A stretch of DNA of 64,000 bases from Pseudomonas viciae (lineage in GTDB: Bacteria > Pseudomonadota > Gammaproteobacteria > Pseudomonadales > Pseudomonadaceae): NCBI RefSeq assembly GCF_004786035.1, contig NZ_CP035088.1, positions 708,001 to 772,000 on the forward strand. The letters are read 5' to 3'. Positions 19,649-29,549 of the stretch are shown piece by piece; positions within the stretch are counted from its first letter, which is position 1; each line of letters starts with the position of its first letter. The notes under the pieces were generated by a model that made no database searches, was not told the DNA's origin, and worked only from the letters and a program-made list of their open reading frames with translations. The position numbers and the translations under genes were made by a program.

Positions 19649-19738
19649 TGTGGGAGCGGGCTTGCTCGCGAAGGCGGCGGTACATCCAACACCGATGCAA
19701 ACTGACCCACCGCTTTCGCGAGCAAGCCCGCTCCCACC
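19649..19738. repeat. REP inverted pair (REPIN) downstream of ctpL
   Basis: TGTGGGAGCGGGCTTGCTCG at 19649 and its inverse CGAGCAAGCCCGCTCCCA ending about 19737. They flank a 40-base spacer that, read on the minus strand, resembles the spacers of the pairs at 41555, 53577 and 57752. Confidence 0.85.
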
Positions 19739-19753
19739 ATGGATCTGTGGTGC

Positions 19754-21700
19754 TTAAACCCTGAACGCCTGCACCGCCGTGTGCAGCCGCCCACCCAGCA
19801 CCAGCAGGTTGTCGCCCTGTTCCCGGCCTTGGCCGATGCGTAGCAGGTTATCCCCACCCAGTTGGTGAATCCGCTCGCTGTGATCACGGATTTCGCTGAC
19901 GGCACCGCTTTGTTGGGCGGTGACATCGGCGATGCGAACTGCGGTGTCGGAAATGGTCTGGATGGCCCCGACGATTTTATCCAGCGCACCGTCGGCAGCT
20001 TGTGCCTGGCTGGCGGTGGCTTCGGCGTGTTCGACCTGGGCGCGCATGCCATCCACCGATTGGCGTGCGGCCAGTTGCAGGCGGGCGATCAGCGTTTGGA
20101 TTTCGGCCGTGGCCCCGGCGGTGCGTTGGGCCAGGGAGCGGACTTCCTCGGCCACCACGGCAAAGCCGCGGCCCATTTCTCCGGCGCGAGCGGCTTCGAT
20201 AGCGGCGTTGAGGGCCAGCAGGTTGGTTTGGTCGGCAATCGAACGAATCACGGTCAGCACGCCGCCGATGGTGGCGGATTCCTCCGCCAGTTGTTCGATC
20301 ATCTGCGCGTTGCCTTGCACTTCCCCCACCAGCGCGTGCAGACCGGTGAGGCTCAGGCCAATGACCTTCTGGCCTTGCTCCACGGCATGTCCGGCGCTGC
20401 GGCTGGCGTCGGCGGCCTGGCTGGCATCGCCGGCGACTTGCTGGATGGTCGCTTCCAGTTCGCTGAGGGAGTCGCGGATCAACGCCGTGTCGCCGGCCTG
20501 GTGCTCGGCACCGCTGTGCAGCTCGCCGCTTAACTCGGCCAGGGTTCGGCTGCTGCCGGCGACCTGCTCGGCGTTGACGCGAATGGTGCCCACCAGGTCC
20601 ACCAGATAAGCCCGCAGCCGATTGAGCGACGCTTCGATGTCCTGCAACTCGCGATTGCTGGCGCCCACATGGATGTCGCGGCTGAAATCCCCTTCGGCCC
20701 AGGTCGACAGGGCCGGTGCCAGTTGCGTCAAGGTCCGGGCCAGGCGCCGCTGCAAGGTGTCGATCAGCAGCGCGATCAGCAGGATCAGGCCGATCATCAC
20801 GCCCTGGATCACGCGAACCTCTCCTTGAATCTGCCCATGTTGAGCACGAACCGCAGGCTCCATGGCATCGATTGCCTGTTGTACATCGGCGATTTTCAAG
20901 TGGGTGGCGCTGCTCAGTTCACTGCGCTTCTGGATCAGCTCGCGGGTGCGTCCCAGTTCGGCGGGGTAGCGGCTGAGCAGGCTATTGAGTTCGCGCTTGA
21001 GGGCGATGCCGGCATCTTCGGCAGCGGCTTTTTCCTGGGCCTCCAGGCCCATCAGCGCGGCGAAATCATCACTGCCGGATTCGCTGCTGGCTGTCACGCC
21101 CAGTAGCGGCAGACTATCGAGGCGTTCGGCCTGCGCGCGGATGCTCGCCAGCTCCCGTTCGACGTCGGCGGCCAGTTCGCTGCGACCGCTGCTGACCAGT
21201 TTGTCCCGGGCCAGGGACAACCGGCCCAGGTGTTGTGATGCGGCGAACAGCGGGGGCAAGTAAGCGGGGGCAGCATTGGCATATTGGGCGAGCTGGTCGA
21301 GACTGGCGCTCAGTTCACGTTCAGCCTGAAGCAGCAAGGCCTGCGGATCGCCCGCCAGTTTGCCGGCGGCCAGCAGATCGGTCTTGCTGAAGCCGTCAAG
21401 GTTCGACAGGCTCGGGCGCAGGGTCTTGGCCAGTTCCGGCGGGAATTGATCCAGGTCTTTTTGCAGGGTCTCCAAAGCCTGGGTGGCAGCGCTCAGGCGC
21501 AAGGCGTCGCCGCTGTCCAGGTACGCCCCGATATTGCGCGCCACCTCGCCCTGGAACTGCCGCGACAGGCCCAGGTAACGTTCCATCAGAAGATAGGGGC
21601 GCTCCAGGGCGATTTGCGACCACCACAGCGTGGCGCCCAAGCCAAGGCACACGGCGACTAAAAGGAGGGTGTTGAGATTGGTCAGCAGCTTCAGGCGCAT
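19754..21700 (-). CDS. ctpL: Methyl-accepting chemotaxis protein, CtpL-like
   Basis: This is a 648-residue chemoreceptor. TM1 lies at about 8-28. A long all-helical periplasmic sensor of about 270 residues fits the helical-bimodular type. TM2 ([20 protein letters not shown]) is near 305-325, followed by HAMP and a cytoplasmic coiled-coil signalling domain with the conserved hairpin tip [20 protein letters not shown]. It ends without a CheR-docking pentapeptide. By position (next to aroQ and gcbA) and architecture it matches CtpL, which in P. aeruginosa mediates taxis to phosphate at low concentration. ATG at 21700 is preferred to the adjoining TTG at 21703. The dipZ gene found between aroQ and ctpL in P. 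aeruginosa is absent here. Confidence 0.8.
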   Translation of the reverse strand: MRLKLLTNLNTLLLVAVCLGLGATLWWSQIALERPYLLMERYLGLSRQFQGEVARNIGAYLDSGDALRLSAATQALETLQKDLDQFPPELAKTLRPSLSNLDGFSKTDLLAAGKLAGDPQALLLQAERELSASLDQLAQYANAAPAYLPPLFAASQHLGRLSLARDKLVSSGRSELAADVERELASIRAQAERLDSLPLLGVTASSESGSDDFAALMGLEAQEKAAAEDAGIALKRELNSLLSRYPAELGRTRELIQKRSELSSATHLKIADVQQAIDAMEPAVRAQHGQIQGEVRVIQGVMIGLILLIALLIDTLQRRLARTLTQLAPALSTWAEGDFSRDIHVGASNRELQDIEASLNRLRAYLVDLVGTIRVNAEQVAGSSRTLAELSGELHSGAEHQAGDTALIRDSLSELEATIQQVAGDASQAADASRSAGHAVEQGQKVIGLSLTGLHALVGEVQGNAQMIEQLAEESATIGGVLTVIRSIADQTNLLALNAAIEAARAGEMGRGFAVVAEEVRSLAQRTAGATAEIQTLIARLQLAARQSVDGMRAQVEHAEATASQAQAADGALDKIVGAIQTISDTAVRIADVTAQQSGAVSEIRDHSERIHQLGGDNLLRIGQGREQGDNLLVLGGRLHTAVQAFRV

Positions 21701-21752
21701 CAAAGGTCTACCAGGGGCAGAATCGTAAGTGCCTGAAGTTATTGCGTTTGCG

Positions 21753-23423
21753 TTACAGGTTTATGACCGAGTCAGTGGATTCTGATGAAAAGGTGGCACT
21801 TTGCTTTGATTGCCGGGCGCTCTGCACGCGGTTGCGTCCTGCGTGCTTGGCGCGGTACAGCGCTTCGTCCGCCTGGCTGGCCATCATCAGGCTGTCGGAG
21901 TCGTCGCTCATCTCCACCACGCCGGCGCTGAAGGTGCACCACAAGTCTTGGGGCTGAGCCGGATAATGGATTTCGGCAAAGCGTTGGCGGATTTCATCGA
22001 GCACCTTGCAGGCGGCATCGATATCGGTATCGGGCATGACGATGGCGAACTCTTCACCGCCGTAGCGGCCGATGAAGTCGGTCTTGCGCAGACGCTGCTT
22101 GAGAAACAGCGCCAGACTCTTGATCACCCGGTCGCCCATGGGGTGGCCGTGGCTGTCATTGACCCGTTTGAAATGGTCGATGTCCAGCATCGCAAAGCTC
22201 AGGGGCTTGCCTTCGCGACGAGCCCGGAAGCTGCAATCTTCGAGCAATTGCAGGATATGAGTGTGGTTGTACAGCCCGGTGAGGCTGTCGCGTACCATCC
22301 GTGCCTTGAGATTACGGGCCCGCGCCGCACGGTTGCGCACGGTGGTGATCAGGTGTCGGGGCTTGATCGGTTTGGTCAGGAAGTCATCGCCGCCTTCGCT
22401 CATGGCGTCGAGCTGTTTGTCCAGGTCGTCTTCGGCGGACAGGTAAATGATCGGCACACTGACGTAACGGTCGTTGTGGCGAATGACCTTCGCCAGTTCC
22501 GTGCCGGTGCAGGCGGGCATGTACATGTCGAGGATGATCAGGTCGGGCTGGAAGTCCGCCAGCTCGGCCATGGCCTGGATCGGCTCGATCAACGTGCGGG
22601 TGACGATGCCGGCGCTGTTGAGCAGGCGTTCGGTGTGCAGGGCCTGGGCGCGGGAGTCGTCGATGATCAGCACTTTGTAGGGTTCGTACTGGGCGACGCA
22701 GGTCAGCACTTCGATTTTTTCCAGCAGGCTTGAGGCTTCGAGGGTGCCGGTGAGAAATTCCTGGCCGCCAGCGCGCACGGCCGCCAGGCGTGTCGGGGTG
22801 TCGGTTTCCAGCAGGCTGAAGAACAGCAACGGCAGCGGCTGCTCCAGGCCTTCCTGGGCTTCGGCGGCCAGTTTCAGGCCGATGCCTGGGCCGCTGAAGT
22901 CCACGTCCATGACAATGGCCGCGGGCAGGCGCTCGACCATCGAGGTGCGAAACGCTGCGACGCTGTCCAGGGCCAGGGCGCTGAGGCCAAAGAATTCCAG
23001 CTGCTTGGCCAGCCGTTCAGCGCGGTCATGGTCCTGCAGCATTACGTAGATGGGTTTGCGCAGCGGCGGCAGAAAGGTTTGTTCGAGCTGGTCGCCGTGG
23101 CGCAGGCCGGTGCGGGACAGGCGCTGCATCAAGCGGTTGATTTCGGTGATCAGGTGGCTGCTCAGGCGCCCGCGATTGGCGTCCACTGCTTGCAGTGACT
23201 GGCTGATGCCTTCGGCAAGCTGGGAGTGTTCCGGCTGTTCGAAACGCTCGGCAAAACGCAGCAGGCGCAGATTGGCTTCGCTGAGTTCCGACAGGTCGGT
23301 GCTGGACCATTCACTGCGTTGCAGGCGCTGCCAGATCTCCAGGATCTGACGAGCCTGATGAATTACCCGCTGGGCAAAGTGGTGCTTGAGGCGCTCACGG
23401 CTGGGGTCTTCTGGCTCGGTCAT
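21753..23423 (-). CDS. gcbA: GcbA, two-receiver diguanylate cyclase
   Basis: This 556-residue protein has a helical N-terminus (1-115), a degenerate receiver (about 125-245), a second receiver ([10 protein letters not shown] at 251-260, acceptor Asp299) and a GGDEF domain with active GGEEF at 455-459. An inhibitory I-site RKTD at 446-449 sits five residues before it. It is therefore predicted to make c-di-GMP with product feedback. In P. fluorescens Pf0-1, GcbA promotes surface attachment, and the P. aeruginosa orthologue also acts in biofilm formation and dispersal. Position between ctpL and the DUF2333 gene supports orthology. It is divergent from the DUF2333 gene across a 287-base gap. Confidence 0.9.
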   Translation of the reverse strand: MTEPEDPSRERLKHHFAQRVIHQARQILEIWQRLQRSEWSSTDLSELSEANLRLLRFAERFEQPEHSQLAEGISQSLQAVDANRGRLSSHLITEINRLMQRLSRTGLRHGDQLEQTFLPPLRKPIYVMLQDHDRAERLAKQLEFFGLSALALDSVAAFRTSMVERLPAAIVMDVDFSGPGIGLKLAAEAQEGLEQPLPLLFFSLLETDTPTRLAAVRAGGQEFLTGTLEASSLLEKIEVLTCVAQYEPYKVLIIDDSRAQALHTERLLNSAGIVTRTLIEPIQAMAELADFQPDLIILDMYMPACTGTELAKVIRHNDRYVSVPIIYLSAEDDLDKQLDAMSEGGDDFLTKPIKPRHLITTVRNRAARARNLKARMVRDSLTGLYNHTHILQLLEDCSFRARREGKPLSFAMLDIDHFKRVNDSHGHPMGDRVIKSLALFLKQRLRKTDFIGRYGGEEFAIVMPDTDIDAACKVLDEIRQRFAEIHYPAQPQDLWCTFSAGVVEMSDDSDSLMMASQADEALYRAKHAGRNRVQSARQSKQSATFSSESTDSVINL

Positions 23424-23710
23424 ATCCTGACTACTAGTTAGGGTGCATGCTGAGATCGACTGGTGGCTCTATGCTAGCACCTCTTTCTCCCCGTCATGAG
23501 TGTCATACGTCAATATTATGTCTAGGGGCGAAATTCAGTTTATGACCCATCAGTCTCATAGGCCGATGACGGCGCTTCCTTTATAGTGGCAGATCGATTG
23601 CCCTGTCGTGGCCGGCATGATTTGCGCCGCATTATCGCGTTTCAAATCAGGCACGATGGCGTAGGGTTGTGGTCGAACCGTGAACTCAAGTGATTTGAAG
23701 GGACATCGCC

Positions 23711-24778
23711 ATGCTGGACTGGAAAAACCGCGCGGGCAGCGCGCCTGAACGTGCCGCCGAACCGAAATCGGCTACCCGCGGCTACCTGGGTGGGCTGTTT
23801 TTCAGCCGGGCACTGGCCACGCTGATCGGCCTGTACCTGCTGGTGACCATTGCCGTCGGCTGGTACTGGAGCCAGGAACCCGCCCTGTTCCCGGTGCAGC
23901 AAAATGCCCAGGCGGCGGCCGAGAAGGACGGCCGGCAAATGGTGGTGGGCTACACCACCGTCGAAACCCTCAAGACCGTGGCCGGGACTCTGCTGAACAA
24001 GCCCGGCGGCTACATTTCCAACGACCGCTTCCCGCCAGGCCTGTGGATGGACAACATGCCGAGCTGGGAATACGGCGTGCTGGTGCAGGTTCGCGACCTG
24101 AGCCGCGCCTTGCGCAAGGACTTCGCCCGTTCCCAGTCCCAGTCCGCCGAAGACGCCGACCTGGCCAAGGCCGAGCCGCGTTTCAACTTCGATAACCGCA
24201 GCTGGGTGTTGCCCTCCAGCGAGTCGGAATACCAGGAGGGTATCAATTCCCTGAGCCGCTATCAGGCCCGGCTGTCCGACCCGACCCAGAAAAATGCCTT
24301 GTTCTACGCCCGCGCCGACAACCTGAACAACTGGCTGGGTGATGTCGGCACTCGCCTGGGATCGCTGTCCCAACGCCTGTCGGCCAGTGTCGGCCGGGTC
24401 AAGCTCAATACCTCGCTGAAAACCGAAGTCCCGATTCCGGGCCAAGTGCCGCAGGTAGATGAAGAGGTGGTCGAAACCCCGTGGCTGCAAATCGATAACG
24501 TGTTCTATGAGGCCCGCGGCCAGGCCTGGGCGCTGTCGCACTTGCTGCGCGCCATCGAAGTGGATTTCGCCGATGTGCTGGCGAAAAAGAATGCAACGGT
24601 CAGCGTGCGGCAGATCATTCGTGAGCTGGAAGCCTCCCAGGAGCCGGTCTGGAGCCCGATGATTCTCAACGGCAGCGGCTTCGGTGTATTGGCGAACCAC
24701 TCGCTGGTGATGGCCAACTACATCTCCCGCGCCAACGCGGCGGTGATCGACTTGCGGCAATTGCTGAACCAGGGCTGA
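23711..24778 (+). CDS. DUF2333 family membrane-anchored protein
   Basis: This 355-residue protein has one N-terminal transmembrane segment (LATLIGLYLLVTIAVGWYWS, about 35-55) and a long soluble, mostly helical part that is probably periplasmic. DUF2333 is conserved in gamma-proteobacteria with no known function. Four bases separate it from the following Nudix gene, and Sui1 and speA follow; the same order occurs in P. aeruginosa (PA4842-PA4839), so at least the first two genes are likely cotranscribed. Confidence 0.85.
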   Translation: MLDWKNRAGSAPERAAEPKSATRGYLGGLFFSRALATLIGLYLLVTIAVGWYWSQEPALFPVQQNAQAAAEKDGRQMVVGYTTVETLKTVAGTLLNKPGGYISNDRFPPGLWMDNMPSWEYGVLVQVRDLSRALRKDFARSQSQSAEDADLAKAEPRFNFDNRSWVLPSSESEYQEGINSLSRYQARLSDPTQKNALFYARADNLNNWLGDVGTRLGSLSQRLSASVGRVKLNTSLKTEVPIPGQVPQVDEEVVETPWLQIDNVFYEARGQAWALSHLLRAIEVDFADVLAKKNATVSVRQIIRELEASQEPVWSPMILNGSGFGVLANHSLVMANYISRANAAVIDLRQLLNQG

Positions 24779-24782
24779 TTCC

Positions 24783-25340
24783 ATGGACGAAAGCAGCCGG
24801 GAGGTCGCTCATCGGGCGGCCTCGGATGCCGAGCTGATCGCTTGGGTCGACGAACACGACAACCCGCTCGGCAGCCTGGTGCGTTCCGATCTGCGTGAGC
24901 GCGGCCTGATCGGCCGCGGCACCTACATCCTGCTGTTCAACTCGGCCGGTGAGCTGTGCGTTCACCGGCGGACTTTGAGCAAGGCGATCTACCCGGGTTT
25001 CTGGGACGTGGCGGCAGGAGGCATGGTCCAGGCGCACGAGACTTACGCCGAGTCGGCCGCCCGTGAGCTGGCGGAGGAGCTGGGCGTGAGCGGCGTGGAG
25101 CTGACGGCCCATGACCATTTCTATTTCGAAGACACCGGCAGCCGCCTGTGGTGCTCGGCGTTCTCGGCCGTGTGGGACGGTCCGCTGATCCTGCAACCTG
25201 AGGAAGTTCTCGAGGCGCGTTTCCTGGCCGTCGACCAAGTGCTCGATGAAATCCAGCGCAAGCCTTACTGCCCGGACTCGCTGGCGGCGCTGGAACGTTA
25301 TTTGCGCGTCCATGGCGATGGCGTCGCAAAGAAGCTATAA
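24783..25340 (+). CDS. Nudix hydrolase
   Basis: This 185-residue protein has a complete Nudix box (G-x5-E-x7-REUXEEXGU) at residues 80-102: Gly80, Glu86, Arg94-Glu95, Glu98-Glu99, Gly101. Length and the WVDEHDNPLGSLVRSDLRERG start resemble the YfcD / isopentenyl-isomerase-like branch of Nudix enzymes. It should hydrolyse a nucleoside-diphosphate-linked substrate with a divalent metal; the substrate cannot be told from sequence. It begins four bases after the DUF2333 gene. Confidence 0.9.
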   Translation: MDESSREVAHRAASDAELIAWVDEHDNPLGSLVRSDLRERGLIGRGTYILLFNSAGELCVHRRTLSKAIYPGFWDVAAGGMVQAHETYAESAARELAEELGVSGVELTAHDHFYFEDTGSRLWCSAFSAVWDGPLILQPEEVLEARFLAVDQVLDEIQRKPYCPDSLAALERYLRVHGDGVAKKL

Positions 25341-25510
25341 ATTGGCGCCGATTGGCCCTTAGCAAGTCGGCTTTTTGCCGTTACACTGCGCGACTTTTCA
25401 AGCTGAATCGCCTCTGCGGTCCAGTAGCGCTGCCCCTGCCTGAGTGGGGCTTCGCGGCCGAGGTACGTTCTCCCCCTCGACCAGTCTTTGTCCTCCCAAG
25501 AGGATTGCCG

Positions 25511-25882
25511 GTGGCCAAAAAAGCCGCATCCTTCGCCGCCCTGGGCGGCCTGGTATTTTCTACCGACGCCGGTCGTCACTGCCCTGATTGCCGTCAACCG
25601 GTGGATGCCTGCATCTGCAAACAGACCGCCATCCCTGAAGGTGATGGCATCGCTCGCGTGCGCCGTGAAAGCAAAGGCCGCGGCGGCAAGACGGTGACCA
25701 CGATCACCGGCGTGCCGTTGGCCGAAGACGCGCTCAAGGAACTGGCCACCACGTTGAAGAAACGCTGTGGCACCGGTGGCGCGTTGAAAGACGGCATCAT
25801 CGAGATCCAGGGCGATCACGTCGAGCTGTTGCTGGCGGAACTGACCAAGCACGGTTTCAAGGCGAAAAAATCCGGCGGCTAG
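25511..25882 (+). CDS. SUI1/YciH-type translation factor
   Basis: This 123-residue protein is homologous to eukaryotic initiation factor eIF1. An N-terminal CPDC...CIC cluster (about residues 22-37) may bind a metal. The SUI1 core carries RRESKGRGGKTVTTITG and LKKRCGTGGALKDGIIEIQG. The start is a GTG at 25511 preceded by AGAGGA, which gives the N-terminus known in P. aeruginosa (VAKKA); the longer open frame upstream is noncoding. The role in bacterial translation is poorly defined; E. coli YciH has been proposed to repress translation under stress. Confidence 0.92.
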   Translation: MAKKAASFAALGGLVFSTDAGRHCPDCRQPVDACICKQTAIPEGDGIARVRRESKGRGGKTVTTITGVPLAEDALKELATTLKKRCGTGGALKDGIIEIQGDHVELLLAELTKHGFKAKKSGG

Positions 25883-25886
25883 CAGC

Positions 25887-25955
25887 CTCTGTGAAAACCA
25901 CCCTCGGCTTGATCCGAACCCAACGTTCGGCGTCGCCTACATGGTTTTCACAGAG
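25887..25955. repeat. Double-nested palindrome between sui1 and speA
   Basis: An outer perfect 14-bp inverted repeat (CTCTGTGAAAACCA at 25887-25900; TGGTTTTCACAGAG at 25942-25955) encloses an inner hairpin CCGAAC (25914-25919) / GTTCGG (25925-25930). It starts just after the Sui1 stop codon. It lacks a classical T-run, so it may be a structured terminator, an attenuator for speA or a small mobile repeat. Confidence 0.7.
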
Positions 25956-26093
25956 CCTGTTCTGAACGGGCTTCTAAACTCAGCGCTGCGAGCAGGGTCT
26001 ACCTTGCTGACAGACAATTCGTCATTTTCACTCTTTAGACTGCGCCAGCCTCCGACCGGATGGTGCATTTTGACTTCTTTATAGGGGACTTCG

Positions 26094-28007
26094 ATGTCCG
26101 TACGACGCACACGCAAAGACGATGGCAGCCAATGGACAGTTGCGGACAGCCGCAGTGTTTACGGGATTCGCCATTGGGGGGCCGGGTATTTCGCGATCAA
26201 TGACGCCGGTCGCGTCGAAGTCCGTCCCAACGGCCCCGACAGCTCGCCCATCGACCTGTTCGAGCAAGTCGACCAGCTGCGCCAGAGCGGCCTGTCGCTG
26301 CCCTTGCTGGTGCGCTTTCCCGACATCCTGCAGGACCGTGTGCGCCAGCTCACCGGCGCGTTTGACAGCAACATCGCGCGCCTGGAATACCAGAGCCAGT
26401 ACACCGCGCTCTATCCGATCAAGGTCAACCAGCAGGAAGCGGTGATCGAAAACATCATCGCCACCCAGAACGTCTCCATCGGCCTGGAAGCCGGCTCCAA
26501 GCCGGAGTTGCTGGCGGTGCTGGCCCTGGCACCGAAGGGTGGCACCATCGTCTGCAACGGCTACAAGGACCGTGAGTTCATCCGCCTGGCGCTGATGGGC
26601 CAGAAGCTGGGTCACAACGTCTTCATCGTCATCGAGAAAGAGTCCGAAGTCGGCCTGGTGATCGAAGAGGCCGCCGTGCTCAAGGTCAAGCCACAGGTTG
26701 GCCTGCGGGTGCGCCTGTCGTCCCTGGCGTCGAGCAAGTGGGCCGACACCGGTGGCGAGAAGTCCAAGTTCGGCTTGTCTGCCGCACAACTGCTGTCGGT
26801 GGTAGAGCGCTTCCGCGCCGCCGGCCTGGACCAGGGTATCCGCCTGCTGCACTTCCACATGGGTTCGCAGATCGCCAACCTGGCGGACTACCAGCACGGT
26901 TTCAAGGAAGCGATCCGTTACTACGGTGAGCTGCGCAACCTCGGCCTGCCGGTGGATCACATCGATGTCGGCGGTGGCCTGGGCGTGGACTACGACGGTA
27001 CCCACTCGCGCAATGCCAGCTCGATCAACTACGACATGGACGATTACGCCGGTGTCGTGGTCGGCATGCTCAAGGAGTTCTGCGATGCCCAGAGTTTGCC
27101 GCATCCGCACATCTTCTCCGAAAGCGGCCGCTCGCTGACCGCCCACCACGCCATGCTGGTGGTGCAGGTGACCGACGTCGAGAAACACAACGATGACGTG
27201 CCGGTGATCGAAAACAAGGAAAGCCTGCCGGAAACCGTGCAGTGGCTGGTTGACCTGCTGGGCCCGACCGACATCGAGATGGTCACCGAGACCTACTGGC
27301 GCGCCACCCACTACATGAGCGACGTGGCCACCCAGTACGCCGACGGCAAGCTGACCCTGGCTGAAAAAGCCCTGGCCGAGCAATGCTACTTCGCCGTGTG
27401 CCGTCGCCTGCACAACTCGTTGAAAGCTCGCCAGCGTTCCCATCGCCAGGTGCTGGATGAACTCAACGACAAGCTCGCCGACAAGTACATCTGCAACTTC
27501 TCGGTGTTCCAGAGCCTGCCGGACACCTGGGCCATCGGCCAGGTGCTGCCGATCCTGCCGTTGCATCGTCTTGACGAAGAGCCGCTGCGCCGCGCCGTGC
27601 TGCAAGACCTGACCTGTGACTCCGACGGCAAGATCAAGCAGTACGTCGACGAGCAGAGCATCGAGACCAGCCTGCCGGTCCACTCCCTCAATCCGGGTGA
27701 GGACTACCTGCTGGGGATCTTCCTGGTGGGCGCCTATCAGGAAATTCTTGGCGACATGCACAACCTGTTCGGTGACACCGATTCGGTGAACATCTACCAG
27801 AACGCCGATGGCAGCGTTTACCACGCCGGTATCGAAACCCACGACACCATCGAAGACATGCTGCGTTATGTGCACCTGTCGCCGGAGGAGTTGATGACGC
27901 ACTACCGCGACAAGTGCGCCAGTGCCCGCATCAGCGCCGCCGAACGCACCCAGTTCCTGGATGCGTTGCGCCTGGGGCTGACGCGTTCGTCCTACCTGTC
28001 TTCCTGA
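26094..28007 (+). CDS. speA: Biosynthetic arginine decarboxylase
   Basis: SpeA (637 residues) decarboxylates L-arginine to agmatine, the first step of the agmatine route to putrescine and spermidine. The PLP barrel carries the lysine in [21 protein letters not shown] and [12 protein letters not shown] are phosphate-binding motifs. The beta domain has the catalytic-cysteine region [12 protein letters not shown] and [20 protein letters not shown] in adjoining parts. Length is standard for the Mg- and PLP-dependent enzyme. It is monocistronic, ending at a strong terminator. Confidence 0.97.
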   Translation: MSVRRTRKDDGSQWTVADSRSVYGIRHWGAGYFAINDAGRVEVRPNGPDSSPIDLFEQVDQLRQSGLSLPLLVRFPDILQDRVRQLTGAFDSNIARLEYQSQYTALYPIKVNQQEAVIENIIATQNVSIGLEAGSKPELLAVLALAPKGGTIVCNGYKDREFIRLALMGQKLGHNVFIVIEKESEVGLVIEEAAVLKVKPQVGLRVRLSSLASSKWADTGGEKSKFGLSAAQLLSVVERFRAAGLDQGIRLLHFHMGSQIANLADYQHGFKEAIRYYGELRNLGLPVDHIDVGGGLGVDYDGTHSRNASSINYDMDDYAGVVVGMLKEFCDAQSLPHPHIFSESGRSLTAHHAMLVVQVTDVEKHNDDVPVIENKESLPETVQWLVDLLGPTDIEMVTETYWRATHYMSDVATQYADGKLTLAEKALAEQCYFAVCRRLHNSLKARQRSHRQVLDELNDKLADKYICNFSVFQSLPDTWAIGQVLPILPLHRLDEEPLRRAVLQDLTCDSDGKIKQYVDEQSIETSLPVHSLNPGEDYLLGIFLVGAYQEILGDMHNLFGDTDSVNIYQNADGSVYHAGIETHDTIEDMLRYVHLSPEELMTHYRDKCASARISAAERTQFLDALRLGLTRSSYLSS

Positions 28008-28018
28008 TGGGCCGTTAA

Positions 28019-28090
28019 CGCCCTCCGGGGCTGTCAGAAAATACACCGTATTTTGCGGGTTTTTTCGGACAATCCCGGAGGGCGTTTTTA
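28019..28090 (+). terminator. Intrinsic terminator of speA
   Basis: Stem CGCCCTCCGGG (28019-28029) and CCCGGAGGGCG (28074-28084), followed by TTTTTA. The 44-base loop includes further minor pairing. Confidence 0.85.
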
Positions 28091-28241
28091 TTTGTGCCGG
28101 CTGTTCATTCCGCAACTCGGTTCATCTAACCGGCGATGTCCTTATTTCGTGTAGTCCCTTTCCTAACTTGTACTTGGGCCCTCTACTCGGCCATGGCTCT
28201 CAGCGAGAATCCCCGGCCGCCCCTCCTGTAGAGAAACGCCG

Positions 28242-29549
28242 ATGTCCGATCCAGCCCGCGAGCCAGCATTTCGTCTGGAGATAGCCGGTCTGCCCGAACC
28301 CTTTGTCGTCGTGGCCTTCACGGGTAGCGAAGCCATCAGCGAACCCTTTGTCTATGAAGCGCAGTTGTTGATCAACGATCCGACCCTGGACTTGGCGGGC
28401 TTGTTGTACCGCAGCGTCTGGTTGAGTTTCGGGGCTGCGGGCCGGGGCATTCATGGTCAGCTCCACGAGCTTGTACAACTGCGTCATGACGCCAGCTGCC
28501 AGGTGCGTATCGGGCCGAAGCTGGCTTGCCTGGCGCAGCGCTTCAGTCAGCGTGTGTTCAATGCCCGTTCGGTGCCGCAGATCATCCGCCAGGTGCTCAA
28601 GGCCCATGGCATCAGTGGCCGCAGCCTGTGTCTGGATTTGAGCGGTGACTATCCGCTGCAGGACTTCTGCACCCAGTATCGGGAGTCGGACTTGCAGTTT
28701 CTCCAGCGGGTGTGCGCCCAGGCGGGCATCCACTTCCATTTCGAGCAGGCTCGGGACAGGCATTGCCTGGTATTTGCGGACAGTACAGGCAGTTTTCCCC
28801 CTGTCGGCGAGGCGGTTTACGCGGGCGATGGGCAGACGCCCGGGGTGAGGGCCTTCAGCGTTCAAACCGATGCATCGGGGGAGCAGGTCGCCCAGGGCCG
28901 CAGCGATCTGCTGGGCCTGCATTGTGGCCGGACGCTGTCGTTGGCGGCCCATCCTTTCAACGGTTGGAACCAGCGCTGGCTGTTGACGAAGATTGAGCAT
29001 CGCGCTCAGGCCGGCGTGTATGACAACCATTTTCGAGCCATCCCCTGGGGGGCGCCGTTCGTGGCGACCGGGATCCCTGCAAAGCCGCGCATGGTCAGCC
29101 GGCAACGGGGTTGGGTGGTGACGGTGGATGAGCCAGCGGTGCCAATGGCCGGGCGAGTGGCGGTGCAGTTTGACTGGGTTTATCAGGGCGAGGGGGCCAG
29201 CCCCAGTCATTGCTGGCTGCCCTTGGCGCCCGAGCTGGCCGTTGACGGGCCAGGCGTCATCCGTGACGGCACCGAGGTGTTGGTGAGCTTTATCGAAGGC
29301 GACCCGGATCGGCCGTTGATCAGTGCGTTTCTCGACGTACCTGCAGCCGTAGAGACAGCGGATGAGTCATCGTCGAGCGAACCTCCCGTGCAGTCTGTGG
29401 CCGATCCGTTCCTGTTGGCCGCGATCCAGAGCGCCGAGCCGCTGGTGTTATTGTGCCTGTTGCCGGGAGGAGGAAGCTTCAGCCCTTGTGCTCAGCCGGT
29501 ATGTACCTGCCGTATGCTGACGCGGCGCGGCGCGGGCGCGGCTCCATGA
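28242..29549 (+). CDS. Short VgrG-type tip protein with Cys-rich end
   Basis: This 435-residue protein belongs to the VgrG / phage gpD family. Residues about 15-320 match the gp27-like ring (GLPEPFVVVAFTGSEAISEPF, CTQYRESDLQFLQRVCAQAG). The region 300-390 is the gp5-type OB fold (GRVAVQFDW, GTEVLVSFIEGDPDRPLISAF). Canonical VgrG proteins run past 600 residues with a long beta-helix needle; that part is missing. In its place is a Ser/Glu linker, a hydrophobic stretch and a tail with Cys405, Cys416, Cys421 and Cys423. It overlaps the DUF4123 gene by four bases. It may be a spike tip for a T6SS or contractile particle, or a degenerate copy; no other T6SS genes are in the window. Confidence 0.85.
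   Translation: MSDPAREPAFRLEIAGLPEPFVVVAFTGSEAISEPFVYEAQLLINDPTLDLAGLLYRSVWLSFGAAGRGIHGQLHELVQLRHDASCQVRIGPKLACLAQRFSQRVFNARSVPQIIRQVLKAHGISGRSLCLDLSGDYPLQDFCTQYRESDLQFLQRVCAQAGIHFHFEQARDRHCLVFADSTGSFPPVGEAVYAGDGQTPGVRAFSVQTDASGEQVAQGRSDLLGLHCGRTLSLAAHPFNGWNQRWLLTKIEHRAQAGVYDNHFRAIPWGAPFVATGIPAKPRMVSRQRGWVVTVDEPAVPMAGRVAVQFDWVYQGEGASPSHCWLPLAPELAVDGPGVIRDGTEVLVSFIEGDPDRPLISAFLDVPAAVETADESSSSEPPVQSVADPFLLAAIQSAEPLVLLCLLPGGGSFSPCAQPVCTCRMLTRRGAGAAP

Noticed and set aside
26079-28115. Long open frame (678 codons) antisense to speA
   Set aside because: It mirrors the codon pattern of speA in high-GC DNA; its translation is low-complexity ([16 protein letters not shown] types) with no family match. 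speA has clear motifs.
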